Shown one piece after another: positions 28,576-37,112 of a stretch of DNA of 64,000 bases; the first letter of the stretch is position 1; every line of letters starts with the position of its first letter. The DNA comes from Streptomyces sp. AM 2-1-1 (lineage in GTDB: Bacteria > Actinomycetota > Actinomycetes > Streptomycetales > Streptomycetaceae), in the NCBI RefSeq assembly GCF_029167645.1, contig NZ_CP119147.1, positions 3,924,501 through 3,988,500 of the forward strand. Reading direction: 5' to 3'. Both the position numbers and the translations under genes were made by a program. Below the pieces are notes generated by a model that was given only the letters and a program-made list of their open reading frames with translations, did no database searches and was not told where the DNA came from.

Positions 28576-28657
28576 GGGTGGCGGCCGGCGCGGACCTCTT
28601 CGTAATGTTCGTTCAGCCGCCGTACCACTTACCCGTGATGCCTGCGCCGGCTCACCC

Positions 28658-28699
28658 GCACCGCACCCGTTCCGCACCGCACCGCACCCGTTCCGCACC
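28658..28699. repeat. Two tandem 21-bp repeats ahead of the MFS gene
   Basis: GCACCGCACCCGTTCCGCACC occurs twice head to tail (28658-28678, 28679-28699) immediately upstream of the MFS start. It may be neutral slippage or part of the promoter. Confidence 0.8.
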
Positions 28700-28716
28700 G
28701 CCCTGGGGGTACCCGC

Positions 28717-30138
28717 ATGTCTGTCGCCGGTCTACGGAGAGCCGCACGGGACACGGTCTCCGGGATGCCCCGGGAGTTCTGGTGGTTGTGGACCAGCACG
28801 CTGGTCAACCGCCTCGGCGCGTTCGTCGCCACCTTCATGGCGCTCTACCTGACCCTGGACCGGGGGTACTCCGCTTCGTACGCGGGCCTGGTGGCCTCCC
28901 TGCACGGCCTCGGCGGGGTCATCTCCTCGCTCGGCGCCGGGGTGATGGCCGACCGGCTCGGGCGGCGGCCGACCATGCTGATCGCCCAGGTCTCGACGGC
29001 GCTCTCGGTGGCCGTGCTCGGGTTCATGGAGAGCCCGGTCGCCATCGCGGGCGTCGCCTTCGTCGTCGGCATGGCGAGCAACGCCTCGCGGCCGGCGGTC
29101 CAGGCGATGATGGCGGACATCGTCCCGCCGAAGGACCGGGTGCGGGCCTTCTCCCTGAACTACTGGGCGATCAACCTCGGGTTCGCGGTCTCCTCCGCCG
29201 GGGCGGGCTTCATCGCCGAGTACAGCTACCGGATCGGCTTCCTCGTGGAGGCGCTGCTGACCCTGTGCTGCGCGGTCGTCGTCTTCCTGAAGGTGCCGGA
29301 GTCCCGGCCGGACCACGCCCCGGCGGTCCCTGCCGGGGGCGCTTCCGGTGCTTCCGGCGGCGGGGCCGCGAAGCCGGCCGGGATCCGGCTCACGGACGTG
29401 CTGCGGGACGGACGGTTCATGGGGGTGGTCGGGCTGTCGTTCCTGGTCGCGCTGATCACCCAGCAGGGGTACGTGGGTCTGCCGGTGGCGATGGGCGCGG
29501 ACGGGCTCACCAGCTCGGACTTCGGCACCGCGATCGCCGTCAACGGAGTGCTGATCGTCGTCCTCCAGATCCCCGTCACCCGGTTCATCGAGCACCGCGA
29601 TCCGCGTCAACTCCTGATCGTGTCCACGCTCTTCGCGGGGTACGGATTCGGGTTGACGGCCTTCGCCGGGTCGGTCGCGGGCTACGCGCTGACGGTCTGC
29701 GTCTGGACCCTGGGTGAGATCGTCAACGCCCCGACCCAGTCCGGCCTGGTGGTGAAGTTGTCACCGGCGCACGGACGCGGGCGGTACCAGGGGATGTACA
29801 CGATGTCCTGGTCGGTGGCGGCGCTCGTCGCCCCCCTGATGTCCGGTGTGGTGATCGACCACTGGGGCGCGGCCTGGCTCTGGGTGACCTGCGCGCTGCT
29901 CGGTACGGTGACCGCCCTCGGTTACTGGCTGCTGATGCGGAGCCTCACGGGCGACGAGGAGCCCGGGACGGAAGCGGCCGGAGGCGGCCTGCGGGGCACC
30001 GACGCAGCCCGTCCGGCCACCGCCGTTTCCGCCCCTGCCCCCGTCGCCGCCCGTGTCCCCGCCTCTGCCTCTGCCCCCGCTCGTGTCCCCGCCCCCACCG
30101 GACCGGTACCCGCCGAGGCGGCCGCCGCGCAGGAGTGA
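28717..30138 (+). CDS. MFS transporter, drug/H+ antiporter type
   Basis: A 473-residue membrane protein with about 12 hydrophobic helices over residues 15-415. The loop between helices 2 and 3 carries GVMADRLGRRPTMLIAQVS, the GxxxDRxGRR motif A of the major facilitator superfamily. The C-terminal tail (about 430-473) is Ala/Pro-rich and probably disordered. Export of a small molecule or drug is the usual role, but the substrate is unknown. The ATG at 28717 is adopted; GGGGGT about 10 bases upstream is a weak ribosome site. It diverges from gpmA across a palindrome that may be its operator. Confidence 0.85.
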   Translation: MSVAGLRRAARDTVSGMPREFWWLWTSTLVNRLGAFVATFMALYLTLDRGYSASYAGLVASLHGLGGVISSLGAGVMADRLGRRPTMLIAQVSTALSVAVLGFMESPVAIAGVAFVVGMASNASRPAVQAMMADIVPPKDRVRAFSLNYWAINLGFAVSSAGAGFIAEYSYRIGFLVEALLTLCCAVVVFLKVPESRPDHAPAVPAGGASGASGGGAAKPAGIRLTDVLRDGRFMGVVGLSFLVALITQQGYVGLPVAMGADGLTSSDFGTAIAVNGVLIVVLQIPVTRFIEHRDPRQLLIVSTLFAGYGFGLTAFAGSVAGYALTVCVWTLGEIVNAPTQSGLVVKLSPAHGRGRYQGMYTMSWSVAALVAPLMSGVVIDHWGAAWLWVTCALLGTVTALGYWLLMRSLTGDEEPGTEAAGGGLRGTDAARPATAVSAPAPVAARVPASASAPARVPAPTGPVPAEAAAAQE

Positions 30139-30209
30139 CCGGATCCTAGGCCCGGGCCGCCCGTCGCACGTGCGACGGGCGGCCCGGGGCCGGTCCGGAT
30201 CGGGGCCGT

Positions 30210-30359
30210 TCAGCCGCCGCACTGACACGGCGAGCCGGACTGGCAGCCGCAACCGCAGCCCGAGCCGCAGCCGCAGGCGCCGAGCACGGTCAGGCGCACC
30301 ACTTCGGTCGGGGTCTCCTGCTCGGGGTCGGGCAGGGGGGAATCGGCGGCATGTGCCAT
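30210..30359 (-). CDS. 49-residue Cys/Gly-rich protein
   Basis: A very small protein, clearly preceded by GAGGAGG and starting at the ATG at 30359. The first 30 residues are acidic (DSPLPDPEQETPTEVVRLTV). The end LGACGCGSGCGCGCQSGSPC with QCGG after it holds seven Cys in alternating CxC patterns. This resembles a metallothionein-like metal chelator. Alternatively, the leader-plus-Cys-rich-core layout resembles a ribosomally made peptide precursor, but no modification enzyme is next to it. It is convergent with the MFS gene. Confidence 0.65.
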   Translation of the reverse strand: MAHAADSPLPDPEQETPTEVVRLTVLGACGCGSGCGCGCQSGSPCQCGG

Positions 30360-30577
30360 GAGGTCCTCCTCAACGCGTACCACCGGCCGGCGCACGGGAG
30401 CCGCCTCCGGTGTCGTGCACCCGGTGCGCACGACGAGGGCGTACGGGATCGGTCCCAGGCCCCTGTCCATTGGATGCCCAGCCCGGCGGGCGCATCAACG
30501 GCGCATGCGTGCAGAGATCCCCGTACGCCGCCCGCACGCTCCGGAGCGCCCCCGCGCGCCGGAGCGGCCGGACCGGA

Positions 30578-30655
30578 GAGCCGTCCGCACGCCCGGGGAG
30601 CCGTCCGCGCGCCCTGCCGCCGCCCGGGGAGCCGTCCGCGCGCCCTGCTGCCTAC
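30578..30655. repeat. Imperfect direct repeats between the Cys-rich gene and phoU
   Basis: Three copies of GAGCCGTCCGC(A/G)CGCCC in about 78 bases, at irregular spacing. They lie just beyond the phoU stop. Apart from these the 30360-30651 gap shows nothing. Confidence 0.6.
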
Positions 30656-31329
30656 GCGCCCTCGACCGAGGACGCCGACTGGAGGTCGTCGGCGTGCTCG
30701 CCGGTCACCAGGTAGACGACGCGCTTGGCGACCGAGACCGCGTGGTCGGCGAAGCGCTCGTAGTAGCGGCCGAGGAGCGTCACGTCGACCGCGGTCTCGA
30801 TGCCGTGCTTCCAGCGGTCGTCCATCAGGTGCTGGAAGAGCGCGCGGTGCAGCAGGTCCATGTCGTCGTCGTCCTGCTCCAGCTGGAGGGCCAGGTCGAC
30901 GTCCTTGGTGATGATCACCTCGGCGGCCTTCGCCATCAGCCGCTGCGCCAGCTGCCCCATCTCCAGGATGGTGGCGTGCAGGTCGTGCGGGACGGCCTTC
31001 TGCGGGAAGCGGAGCCGGGCCAGCTTGGCGACGTGCTGGGCGAGGTCGCCCGAACGCTCCAGGTCGGCGCTCATGCGCAGCGAGGTGACCACGATCCGCA
31101 GATCGGTCGCCACCGGCTGCTGCCGGGCGAGGAGGGCGATGGCGCGCGCCTCCAGTTCGTGCTGGAGTTCGTCGACCCTCTGGTCCGCGGCGATGACGGT
31201 CTCCGCGAGTGTGAGGTCGGCGTCGAGCATGGCCGTGGTGGCCCGTCCGATCGCCGACCCGACGAGCCGGGCCATCTCGACCAGGTCCTCGCCGATCGAG
31301 TCGAGTTCCTCGTGGTAGGCGTCGCGCAT
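30652..31329 (-). CDS. phoU: Phosphate signalling protein PhoU
   Basis: A 225-residue helical protein of the PhoU family, with two PhoU repeats: EELDSIGEDLVEMARLVGSA (first) and HRALFQHLMDDRWKHGIETA (second). The DxxER/ERxxD-type metal motifs are DLERSGDLAQHVAKLARL and YYERFADHAVSVAKRVVYL. PhoU damps the PhoR/PhoP phosphate-starvation response through the Pst transporter. It is transcribed divergently from phoR; the 196-base gap contains PHO-box-like repeats. The ATG at 31329 gives the family length. Confidence 0.93.
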   Translation of the reverse strand: MRDAYHEELDSIGEDLVEMARLVGSAIGRATTAMLDADLTLAETVIAADQRVDELQHELEARAIALLARQQPVATDLRIVVTSLRMSADLERSGDLAQHVAKLARLRFPQKAVPHDLHATILEMGQLAQRLMAKAAEVIITKDVDLALQLEQDDDDMDLLHRALFQHLMDDRWKHGIETAVDVTLLGRYYERFADHAVSVAKRVVYLVTGEHADDLQSASSVEGA

Positions 31330-31423
31330 GGAAGTCCCTCTCCAGTCCTCATGGCCGGGGTCTCTGGCTCGACCCCCACGCTCCCACGGTGGGGGGAGAA
31401 CGCGTCGGTATCCGGCCGCAGAA

Positions 31424-31451
31424 GTGAACCGGCCCCATACCCTCGGTGAAC
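31424..31451 (-). promoter_or_regulatory. PHO-box-like direct repeats between phoU and phoR
   Basis: On the minus strand GTTCACCGAGG and GTTCACTTCTG lie 22 bases apart, i.e. two 11-base units with a degenerate unit between. The PhoP sites of Streptomyces are direct repeats of 11-bp units beginning GTTCA, so this is a good candidate for autoregulation of phoU and phoRP. Confidence 0.65.
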
Positions 31452-31525
31452 TCTGGGCGACGAGTGTTCGAGGAGGCACTCGTATGGCTGGGAGGGGGTG
31501 TGCATCGACGCATAACCTGGACGAC

Positions 31526-32791
31526 ATGGACGTGAACGCGGCGGTCGCCGCAGTAGCCGGTACCGCCGGGTTGTGCACCGGTGTGATCGCGATGCTGGCG
31601 TTCCGCTGGAGCGAGCGCGAACTGAAGAAGCCGACGCGTGCCTCCGTGCGGCCCGAGAGCAACGCCGGTCTGCCGGGCGGAGTGGACACCGTCCTCTCCG
31701 TCCTCAGCTCGTCCGCCGTCGTGCTCGACGAGAGCGACGGCGTGGTGAAGGCAAGCTCCGCCGCGTACGCGCTGGGGCTGGTCCGCGGCGGACGGCTGGC
31801 CGTCGACGCCATGCTGCAGATGGCGCGGGACACCCGGCGGGACGGCGAGATACGCCAGGTCGAACTGGAGCTGCCCCGGCGGGGTACGGGCCGGGGCGAC
31901 GCCCTCGCCGTCTCCGCCCGGGTCGCCCCGCTCGGCTCCAGGCTGGTGCTGCTGCTGGTCGAGGACCTGACGGAGTCCCGACGTATAGAGGCGGTACGGC
32001 GCGACTTCGTCGCCAATGTCAGCCACGAGCTGAAGACCCCCACCGGGGCGCTCTCCCTGCTCTCCGAGGCGGTCCTGGAGGCGTCCGACGACCGGGAGGC
32101 CGTCGAGCGCTTCGCGGGCCGCATGCAGATCGAGGCGACCCGGCTCACCAACCTCGTCCAGGAACTGATCGATCTCTCCCGGGTCCAGAACGACGACCCG
32201 CTGGAGGACGCCGAGGCCGTCCGGGTGGACGAACTCGTCGCCGAGGCCATCGACCGCTGCCGCCAGCCGGCCGGGTCGAAGGAGATCACCATGGCCTCCG
32301 GCGGAACCCATGACCTCTCCGTCTGGGGCAACCGCGGACAGCTCGCGGCAGCCCTCGGCAATCTGGTCGAGAACGCCGTCAACTACAGCCCCGCCCGCAC
32401 CCGGGTCGGCATCGCCGTCCGCCGGGTGACCGGCCAGGGGCGCCCACTGATCGAGCTCGCCGTGACCGACCAGGGCATCGGCATCTCCGAGAAGGACCGG
32501 GACCGGGTCTTCGAACGGTTCTACCGGGTCGACCCGGCCCGCTCACGAGCCACCGGCGGCACCGGCCTGGGGCTCGCCATCGTCAAACACGTGGCCGCCT
32601 CGCACGGCGGGGAGGTCACCGTGTGGAGCTCAGAGGGACAGGGCTCCACCTTCACCCTGCGGCTGCCCGAGACGGGCACCGTACGGGACCGCACCAGTGC
32701 CGGCGGACCACTCCTCGTCAACGGTGACGACAAGGGACCGTTCGCGACAGCTACTTTTGAACCCTTTCCTGCCCCGGAGGCTCTTCCGTGA
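31526..32791 (+). CDS. phoR: Phosphate-sensing histidine kinase PhoR
   Basis: A 421-residue sensor kinase. One N-terminal membrane segment (residues 3-27) is followed by a PAS-like region (about 55-145), a dimerisation/phospho-acceptor segment DFVANVSHELKTPTGALSLL with His167, and an ATPase domain with N, G1 and G2 boxes (ALGNLVENAVNYS, VTDQGIGISEKDRDRVFERF and GTGLGLAIVKHVAASHGG). It senses phosphate limitation and phosphorylates PhoP. The ATG at 31526 is used because earlier codons are non-conserved and overlap the PHO-box region. Its stop overlaps the phoP GTG by four bases. Confidence 0.93.
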   Translation: MDVNAAVAAVAGTAGLCTGVIAMLAFRWSERELKKPTRASVRPESNAGLPGGVDTVLSVLSSSAVVLDESDGVVKASSAAYALGLVRGGRLAVDAMLQMARDTRRDGEIRQVELELPRRGTGRGDALAVSARVAPLGSRLVLLLVEDLTESRRIEAVRRDFVANVSHELKTPTGALSLLSEAVLEASDDREAVERFAGRMQIEATRLTNLVQELIDLSRVQNDDPLEDAEAVRVDELVAEAIDRCRQPAGSKEITMASGGTHDLSVWGNRGQLAAALGNLVENAVNYSPARTRVGIAVRRVTGQGRPLIELAVTDQGIGISEKDRDRVFERFYRVDPARSRATGGTGLGLAIVKHVAASHGGEVTVWSSEGQGSTFTLRLPETGTVRDRTSAGGPLLVNGDDKGPFATATFEPFPAPEALP

Positions 32792-33468
32792 CCCGAGTGC
32801 TTGTCGTCGAGGATGAGGAATCCTTCAGCGACGTCCTGTCCTACATGCTGCGCAAGGAGGGTTTCGAGGTCGCCGTGGCGGCGACGGGTCCCGACGGGCT
32901 CGACGAGTTCGACCGCAACGGCGCCGATCTCGTCCTGCTCGACCTCATGCTCCCGGGTCTGCCCGGTACCGAGGTCTGCCGCCAGCTGCGCAACCGCTCC
33001 AACGTCCCGGTGATCATGGTCACCGCCAAGGACAGCGAGATCGACAAGGTGGTCGGTCTGGAGATAGGAGCCGACGACTACGTCACCAAGCCGTTCTCCT
33101 CCCGCGAGCTGGTGGCGCGCATCCGCGCGGTGCTCCGCCGCCGGGGCGAGCCGGAGGAGATCACGCCGGCGGCCCTGGAGGCCGGCCCGGTCCGCATGGA
33201 CGTCGACCGTCACGTGGTCACCGTCTCCGGCGGCAAGGTGGACCTCCCGCTCAAGGAGTTCGACCTCCTGGAGATGCTGCTGCGCAACGCGGGCCGGGTG
33301 CTGACCCGCATGCAGCTCATCGACCGGGTATGGGGCGCCGACTACGTGGGCGACACCAAGACCCTCGACGTGCACGTCAAGCGCCTGCGCGCCAAGATCG
33401 AGCCCGACCCGGGGGCCCCGCGCTACCTGGTGACCGTGCGCGGTCTGGGCTACAAGTTCGAGCCGTAA
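32788..33468 (+). CDS. phoP: Phosphate response regulator PhoP
   Basis: A 226-residue OmpR-family regulator. The receiver domain has the acidic pair in VVEDEES, phospho-acceptor Asp52 in LVLLDLMLPG, Thr81 and Lys103 in DDYVTKPFS. A winged-helix DNA-binding domain follows (about 130-226), ending DVHVKRLRAKIEPDPGAPRY and GLGYKFEP. In Streptomyces it controls the phosphate regulon and, through crosstalk, nitrogen metabolism and antibiotic production. Translation starts with GTG, coupled to phoR. Two hairpins follow the stop. Confidence 0.95.
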   Translation: MTRVLVVEDEESFSDVLSYMLRKEGFEVAVAATGPDGLDEFDRNGADLVLLDLMLPGLPGTEVCRQLRNRSNVPVIMVTAKDSEIDKVVGLEIGADDYVTKPFSSRELVARIRAVLRRRGEPEEITPAALEAGPVRMDVDRHVVTVSGGKVDLPLKEFDLLEMLLRNAGRVLTRMQLIDRVWGADYVGDTKTLDVHVKRLRAKIEPDPGAPRYLVTVRGLGYKFEP

Positions 33469-33488
33469 ACCGGTGGCCGGCGGGACCT

Positions 33489-33515
33489 CCCCAGGCTGTC
33501 TGCGACGGCCTGGGG
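33489..33515 (+). terminator. First hairpin after phoP
   Basis: CCCCAGGC and GCCTGGGG pair across an 11-nt loop, 20 bases after the phoP stop. Confidence 0.6.
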
Positions 33516-33534
33516 TGTGTGTTCCGCGCACCCG

Positions 33535-33576
33535 TGGACGAAGGGCGCCTCCCCTCGGGGAAGCGCCCTTCGTCCA
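33535..33576 (+). terminator. Second, stronger hairpin after phoP
   Basis: TGGACGAAGGGCGC pairs perfectly with GCGCCCTTCGTCCA (14 bp), with a further short pairing in the loop. It probably also ends transcription from the convergent lipoprotein gene. Confidence 0.8.
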
Positions 33577-33636
33577 TGCACGCGGTCGCGCGGCTCCGCG
33601 CCGGGGTTCACTCCGGCGCGGGTCGCGCGCGGTGGG

Positions 33637-34290
33637 TCACTCCGCGGCGGCGGACTCGCCGTCCGACGGGTTCGCCGAGTCTTCGGCCGAAGCGGAGTCG
33701 GACGGGCTCGCCGATGCGTCCGGCGAGGCGGAGGCGTCGGCCGACCCGGAGGCCTCCGGGGAGGCGGCGTCGGAGGGCAGCGCGCTCGGCCCGAAGCCCT
33801 CGAAGTACGAGAGGGACGGGACGACGGTGGCGCCGAGGCTGATGTCACCGCTCTCGCTGAGCTGGAAGACGACCTGCTCGACGTTGCCGTCCTGGGTGGC
33901 CTGACGGCCGTTCTCGATGACGGCGGAGGCGTTGCCCTCGCCACCGAGGAGCACCTGGCCGCCGGCCGGGACCACGAGCGGCCCGTCACCCTTGGCGGGG
34001 TGCAGCTTCACCTCGGTGTGGGACCGGGGCAGCGTGATGCTTTCCAGGGTCTCGTCCTCGGTTCCCTGGTTGAACACGGCTCCGGTGACCACGGCGGGGC
34101 CCTCGGCCTGCTCGGGCTGCGTGACGACGTTCACGTTCTGGATCTTGATGTCGCCGACCGAGGTGGCGGCATTGTCCGGCCTGACCTGGAGCGTTGCCGC
34201 GTCGTTGCCCGCGGCGCACGCGGACAGCGAGGCGATCGAGATCACGAGGGCAGTGGCGGCGAGAGCGCCGTGTCGAAGGCTGCGGCTCAC
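33637..34290 (-). CDS. Secreted lipoprotein downstream of phoP
   Basis: A 217-residue lipoprotein. The GTG at 34290 has AAGGAG about 11 bases upstream and gives a signal peptide SRSLRHGALAATALVISIAS with lipobox LSAC. The mature domain is an Ig-like beta fold (IKIQNVNVVTQPEQAEGPAV, then VTGAVFNQG and TLPRSHTEVKLHP), resembling copper/DUF461-type exported proteins but lacking a Met/His copper site. The last 50 residues are Ser/Ala/Asp/Pro-rich and probably disordered. It occupies the position between phoP and carD seen in other Streptomyces. Function unknown. Confidence 0.82.
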   Translation of the reverse strand: MSRSLRHGALAATALVISIASLSACAAGNDAATLQVRPDNAATSVGDIKIQNVNVVTQPEQAEGPAVVTGAVFNQGTEDETLESITLPRSHTEVKLHPAKGDGPLVVPAGGQVLLGGEGNASAVIENGRQATQDGNVEQVVFQLSESGDISLGATVVPSLSYFEGFGPSALPSDAASPEASGSADASASPDASASPSDSASAEDSANPSDGESAAAE

Positions 34291-35185
34291 GGCGGCGGCA
34301 ACTCCTTGAACGATCGGACTGCGGACTTCGGACGTTGTGCTCAGGTGCACTGCACGACCCGCGCGGGGCGGCGGAACCCAGTGAAGTAAAGCCGCCCTAA
34401 GGGTGTGTCAGCGGCCTTAGGCTACCGAGCCGCCGCTCACGCCCCGCACCCGACCCGCCCCTTTCCGCCGCGGCTCTTCACCGGGACCCGGACGGGCCGC
34501 CCGGAGCCGCGCCGGTAGCCGCACCGTGAAGGGCTGCGGGAGGGCCGGCGGGCCGGTGCCCGCAACGGTGCGCACGGGCGGCGTGGGCGACGGTGGGCGG
34601 GCGGCGTGGGCGACGGAGCGCGGGCAGCGTGGTCGGCGGCGGGCGCTGCGGCCCGGAGCCCGCGTACGCCGCGCCGGAGCCGCGCCCGGGCGTCGGTCGG
34701 GTGTCGGCCGGCGTCGTCCGCGGGCCGTCGTTCGCCGGGAGGATCACGCGGCCCCGGGCGGCGCGGCCCGCATCCGGAGTCCCCATAACGCGAATGATCA
34801 ATTCTCGCGGGTGATGGCGCATTTCGTGGCGGGAAAGTGCACAGGGACCGTTGTCGGAGGCCGGTTGATCAATTCCAATGGATCGGCGAAAGTTCCGTCG
34901 ATCGTGTGATCGATCTCCGAACGTCTGGGGGAAAGCGCGACTCCTCGAAACCGGCAAAACGGGATCTTTAACCCGTTCGGACAAGGTTCGCGCGCGCGGG
35001 AGCGGTGCGTTTCCGGCCGGTCGTACAACGGCTCCGACCTGCGAATACCGTCTCGGCGCGGGCCCGCGCAGCACGTTCCGGATGCTGTTGTCAAGCCCCG
35101 AGATATGCCCTGACCTGCGAAAACGCCATTCAGGAGGAGCCGTTCTCGTGTTACCCTGGATAGCCACGGAAGGGGTACCTGTCAC
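34291..35185. other. Gene-free 0.9-kb region upstream of carD
   Basis: No convincing gene in either strand. Part 34440-34770 is extremely GC-rich; part 34790-35170 is AT-richer and regulatory-looking. An inverted repeat CCTAAGG / CCTTAGG (34396-34421) lies upstream of the lipoprotein gene. AACGGG / CCCGTT (34958-34977) and several GATC-containing short palindromes lie closer to carD. A TACCCT box at about 35153 is a candidate -10 for carD. Confidence 0.5.
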
Positions 35186-35668
35186 ATGACGTTCAAGGTT
35201 GGCGACACCGTGGTCTATCCCCATCACGGGGCCGCGCTGATCGAGGCTATCGAAACTCGCCAGATCAAAGGCGTGGACAAGACCTACTTGGTGCTCAAGG
35301 TCGCTCAGGGCGACTTGACGGTACGTGTGCCGGCGGACAATGCGGAGTTCGTAGGCGTGCGCGACGTTGTCGGGCAGGAGGGGCTGGACCGGGTCTTCGA
35401 GGTGCTGCGCGCACCGTATGCGGAAGAGCCGACGAACTGGTCCCGCCGCTACAAGGCAAATCTGGAGAAGCTCGCTTCTGGCGACGTGATCAAGGTCGCC
35501 GAGGTAGTACGCGACCTGTGGCGTCGTGAGCGCGAGCGCGGACTCTCCGCCGGAGAAAAGCGCATGCTCGCCAAGGCCCGCCAGATCCTGGTGAGTGAGC
35601 TCGCTCTCGCGGAGAACACGAACGAGGACAAGGCCGAAGCCCTGCTCGACGAGGTTCTCGCGTCCTGA
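35186..35668 (+). CDS. carD: CarD family transcription factor
   Basis: A 160-residue RNA-polymerase-binding protein. The N-terminal Tudor-like domain ([20 protein letters not shown] and [18 protein letters not shown]) binds the beta subunit. The helical C-terminal domain (about 80-160; [20 protein letters not shown] and [20 protein letters not shown]) contacts the upstream edge of the promoter bubble, with a conserved Trp in its first helix. CarD stabilises open complexes, mainly at rRNA promoters, and is usually essential in actinobacteria. Here, as in mycobacteria, it precedes ispD-ispF-cysS. GGAAGGGG ahead of the ATG is a good ribosome site. Confidence 0.95.
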   Translation: MTFKVGDTVVYPHHGAALIEAIETRQIKGVDKTYLVLKVAQGDLTVRVPADNAEFVGVRDVVGQEGLDRVFEVLRAPYAEEPTNWSRRYKANLEKLASGDVIKVAEVVRDLWRRERERGLSAGEKRMLAKARQILVSELALAENTNEDKAEALLDEVLAS

Positions 35669-35690
35669 TCCGGCTCACGCCGGTTGTTTG

Positions 35691-35756
35691 AACATCGCCG
35701 CGGTGCCCGCTGACCAGCCGTCTTGCACGGCGCGTCTCCGGGCACCGCGGCATGTT
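35691..35756 (+). terminator. Large stem-loop after carD
   Basis: Arms AACATCGCCGCGGTGCCCG and CGGGCACCGCGGCATGTT pair over 18 bp with one bulged base. The loop holds a second small hairpin GCCGT-CTTGC-ACGGC. It starts 22 bases after the carD stop. It is most simply a terminator, though its size and compound structure are unusual. Confidence 0.6.
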
Positions 35757-36275
35757 CGTCTCCGCGTGCCTCGTCCCCTCCGCGCGCACGACTCATCAGC
35801 ACGCCGTGCGCGCGAGCGGAGCCGCGGCTCCACCGGGGGACGGACCTGTCGTCCGTCGCGCTGTGTGTCTTCTCGCCCACCACGTCTTCTGCTCGCGTGG
35901 GCGCTGTTCATGTCACGCAGTCCGGGTTTCCGGAGACCGGTACGGCAGGTTTCCGATGCGGCGGCAACCAGCCGCACCGGCACCGCGTGCGGGGAGCGGA
36001 CGCGTGGGCGTCCGGCGCTTTCCAAGATTCTTTTTCGGCCACCCGGATACGGCTGAATTCGGCCGGATACCGGGTGGTGGTCGCGCCGGCCCCGGTGCGG
36101 CTAGCGTCCCCCTCGGCCGGTCAACGCCCCGGCCGCCCCGCGCCGCCGCCACGACTCGCTCGACCGGGTCACGGAAGGGGTCCGGACCGAGGCAGGCCGT
36201 TGGACGGCGGCTCGCTCCGGCCCCTACCCACGACGGCCGTGGCAACAAACCTGTCGAAGCTTCGGAGTGCAACCG
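35757..36275. other. Gene-free stretch between carD and ispD
   Basis: No supported gene. A weak inverted repeat with CCACCCGG / CCGGGTGG arms lies at about 36039-36078. Long frames here are composition-driven. Confidence 0.5.
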
Positions 36276-37112
36276 ATGTCACCCGTGTCACCGCCCGCCA
36301 TGTCGTCGCCCGACGGACCGCGACCTCCCGCGGGCGCCCAGGCGCCCGCCACGCCCTCCGCATCCGGCGGTCCGGCCCGGCCCGCCCGTACCGCCGTCGT
36401 CATCCCGGCGGCCGGCCGGGGTGTCCGGCTCGGACCCGGTGCGCCCAAGGCGCTCCGGACCCTGAGCGGCACGCCCATGCTGATCCACGCCGTACGGGCG
36501 ATGGCGGCCTCCCGGGCCGTCTCGCTCGTCGTCGTGGTCGCTCCGCCGGACGGCGCGCACGAGGTGAAGAACCTCCTCGACACGCACGCCCTGCCCGAGC
36601 GCACCGACTACGTGGTGGTGCCCGGCGGCGGGACCCGCCAGGAGTCCGTCAGCCTCGGCCTGGGGGCGCTGCCCGAGGACGTCACCACGGTCCTGGTGCA
36701 CGACGCGGCCCGCCCCCTGGTGCCGGTCGAGACGGTGGACGCGGTGATCGAGGCCGTACGCGGCGGGGCCCCGGCCGTGGTGCCCGCCGTCCCGCTCGCC
36801 GACACGGTCAAGGAGGTCGAGCCCTCGGCGGTCCCCGGTGACCCGGAGCCCGTGCTCGCGACCCCCGTCCGGGCGAGGCTCCGGGCCGTGCAGACGCCGC
36901 AGGGCTTCGACCGGGACACCCTGATGCGGGCCCACGCGACCGTGACGCTCGACGGCGAGGGAGCCACCGACGACGCGGGCATGGTGGAACGCCTCGGTGA
37001 GCCGGTCGTGGTGGTGCCCGGCCACGAGGAGGCGTTCAAGGTGACCCGGCCGCTCGATCTCGTGCTGGCCGAGGCGGTCCTTGCACGCCGGAGGGCGAAC
37101 GATGGCTTCTGA
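36276..37112 (+). CDS. ispD: 2-C-methyl-D-erythritol 4-phosphate cytidylyltransferase
   Basis: A 278-residue enzyme of the MEP isoprenoid pathway, using CTP to make CDP-methylerythritol. After a roughly 35-residue Pro/Ala-rich leader comes [20 protein letters not shown], the CTP-binding loop with catalytic Arg and Lys. [12 protein letters not shown] and [10 protein letters not shown] follow, then [14 protein letters not shown] and [21 protein letters not shown] eight bases before the ATG at 36276 favours that start over the GTG at 36267 or the ATG at 36300. The 3' end overlaps ispF by 11 bases. Confidence 0.93.
   Translation: MSPVSPPAMSSPDGPRPPAGAQAPATPSASGGPARPARTAVVIPAAGRGVRLGPGAPKALRTLSGTPMLIHAVRAMAASRAVSLVVVVAPPDGAHEVKNLLDTHALPERTDYVVVPGGGTRQESVSLGLGALPEDVTTVLVHDAARPLVPVETVDAVIEAVRGGAPAVVPAVPLADTVKEVEPSAVPGDPEPVLATPVRARLRAVQTPQGFDRDTLMRAHATVTLDGEGATDDAGMVERLGEPVVVVPGHEEAFKVTRPLDLVLAEAVLARRRANDGF

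Noticed and set aside
34478..35227. 249-codon frame opposite the carD upstream region
   Set aside because: Arg/Pro/Gly-rich throughout and extends antisense into the start of carD; composition shadow.
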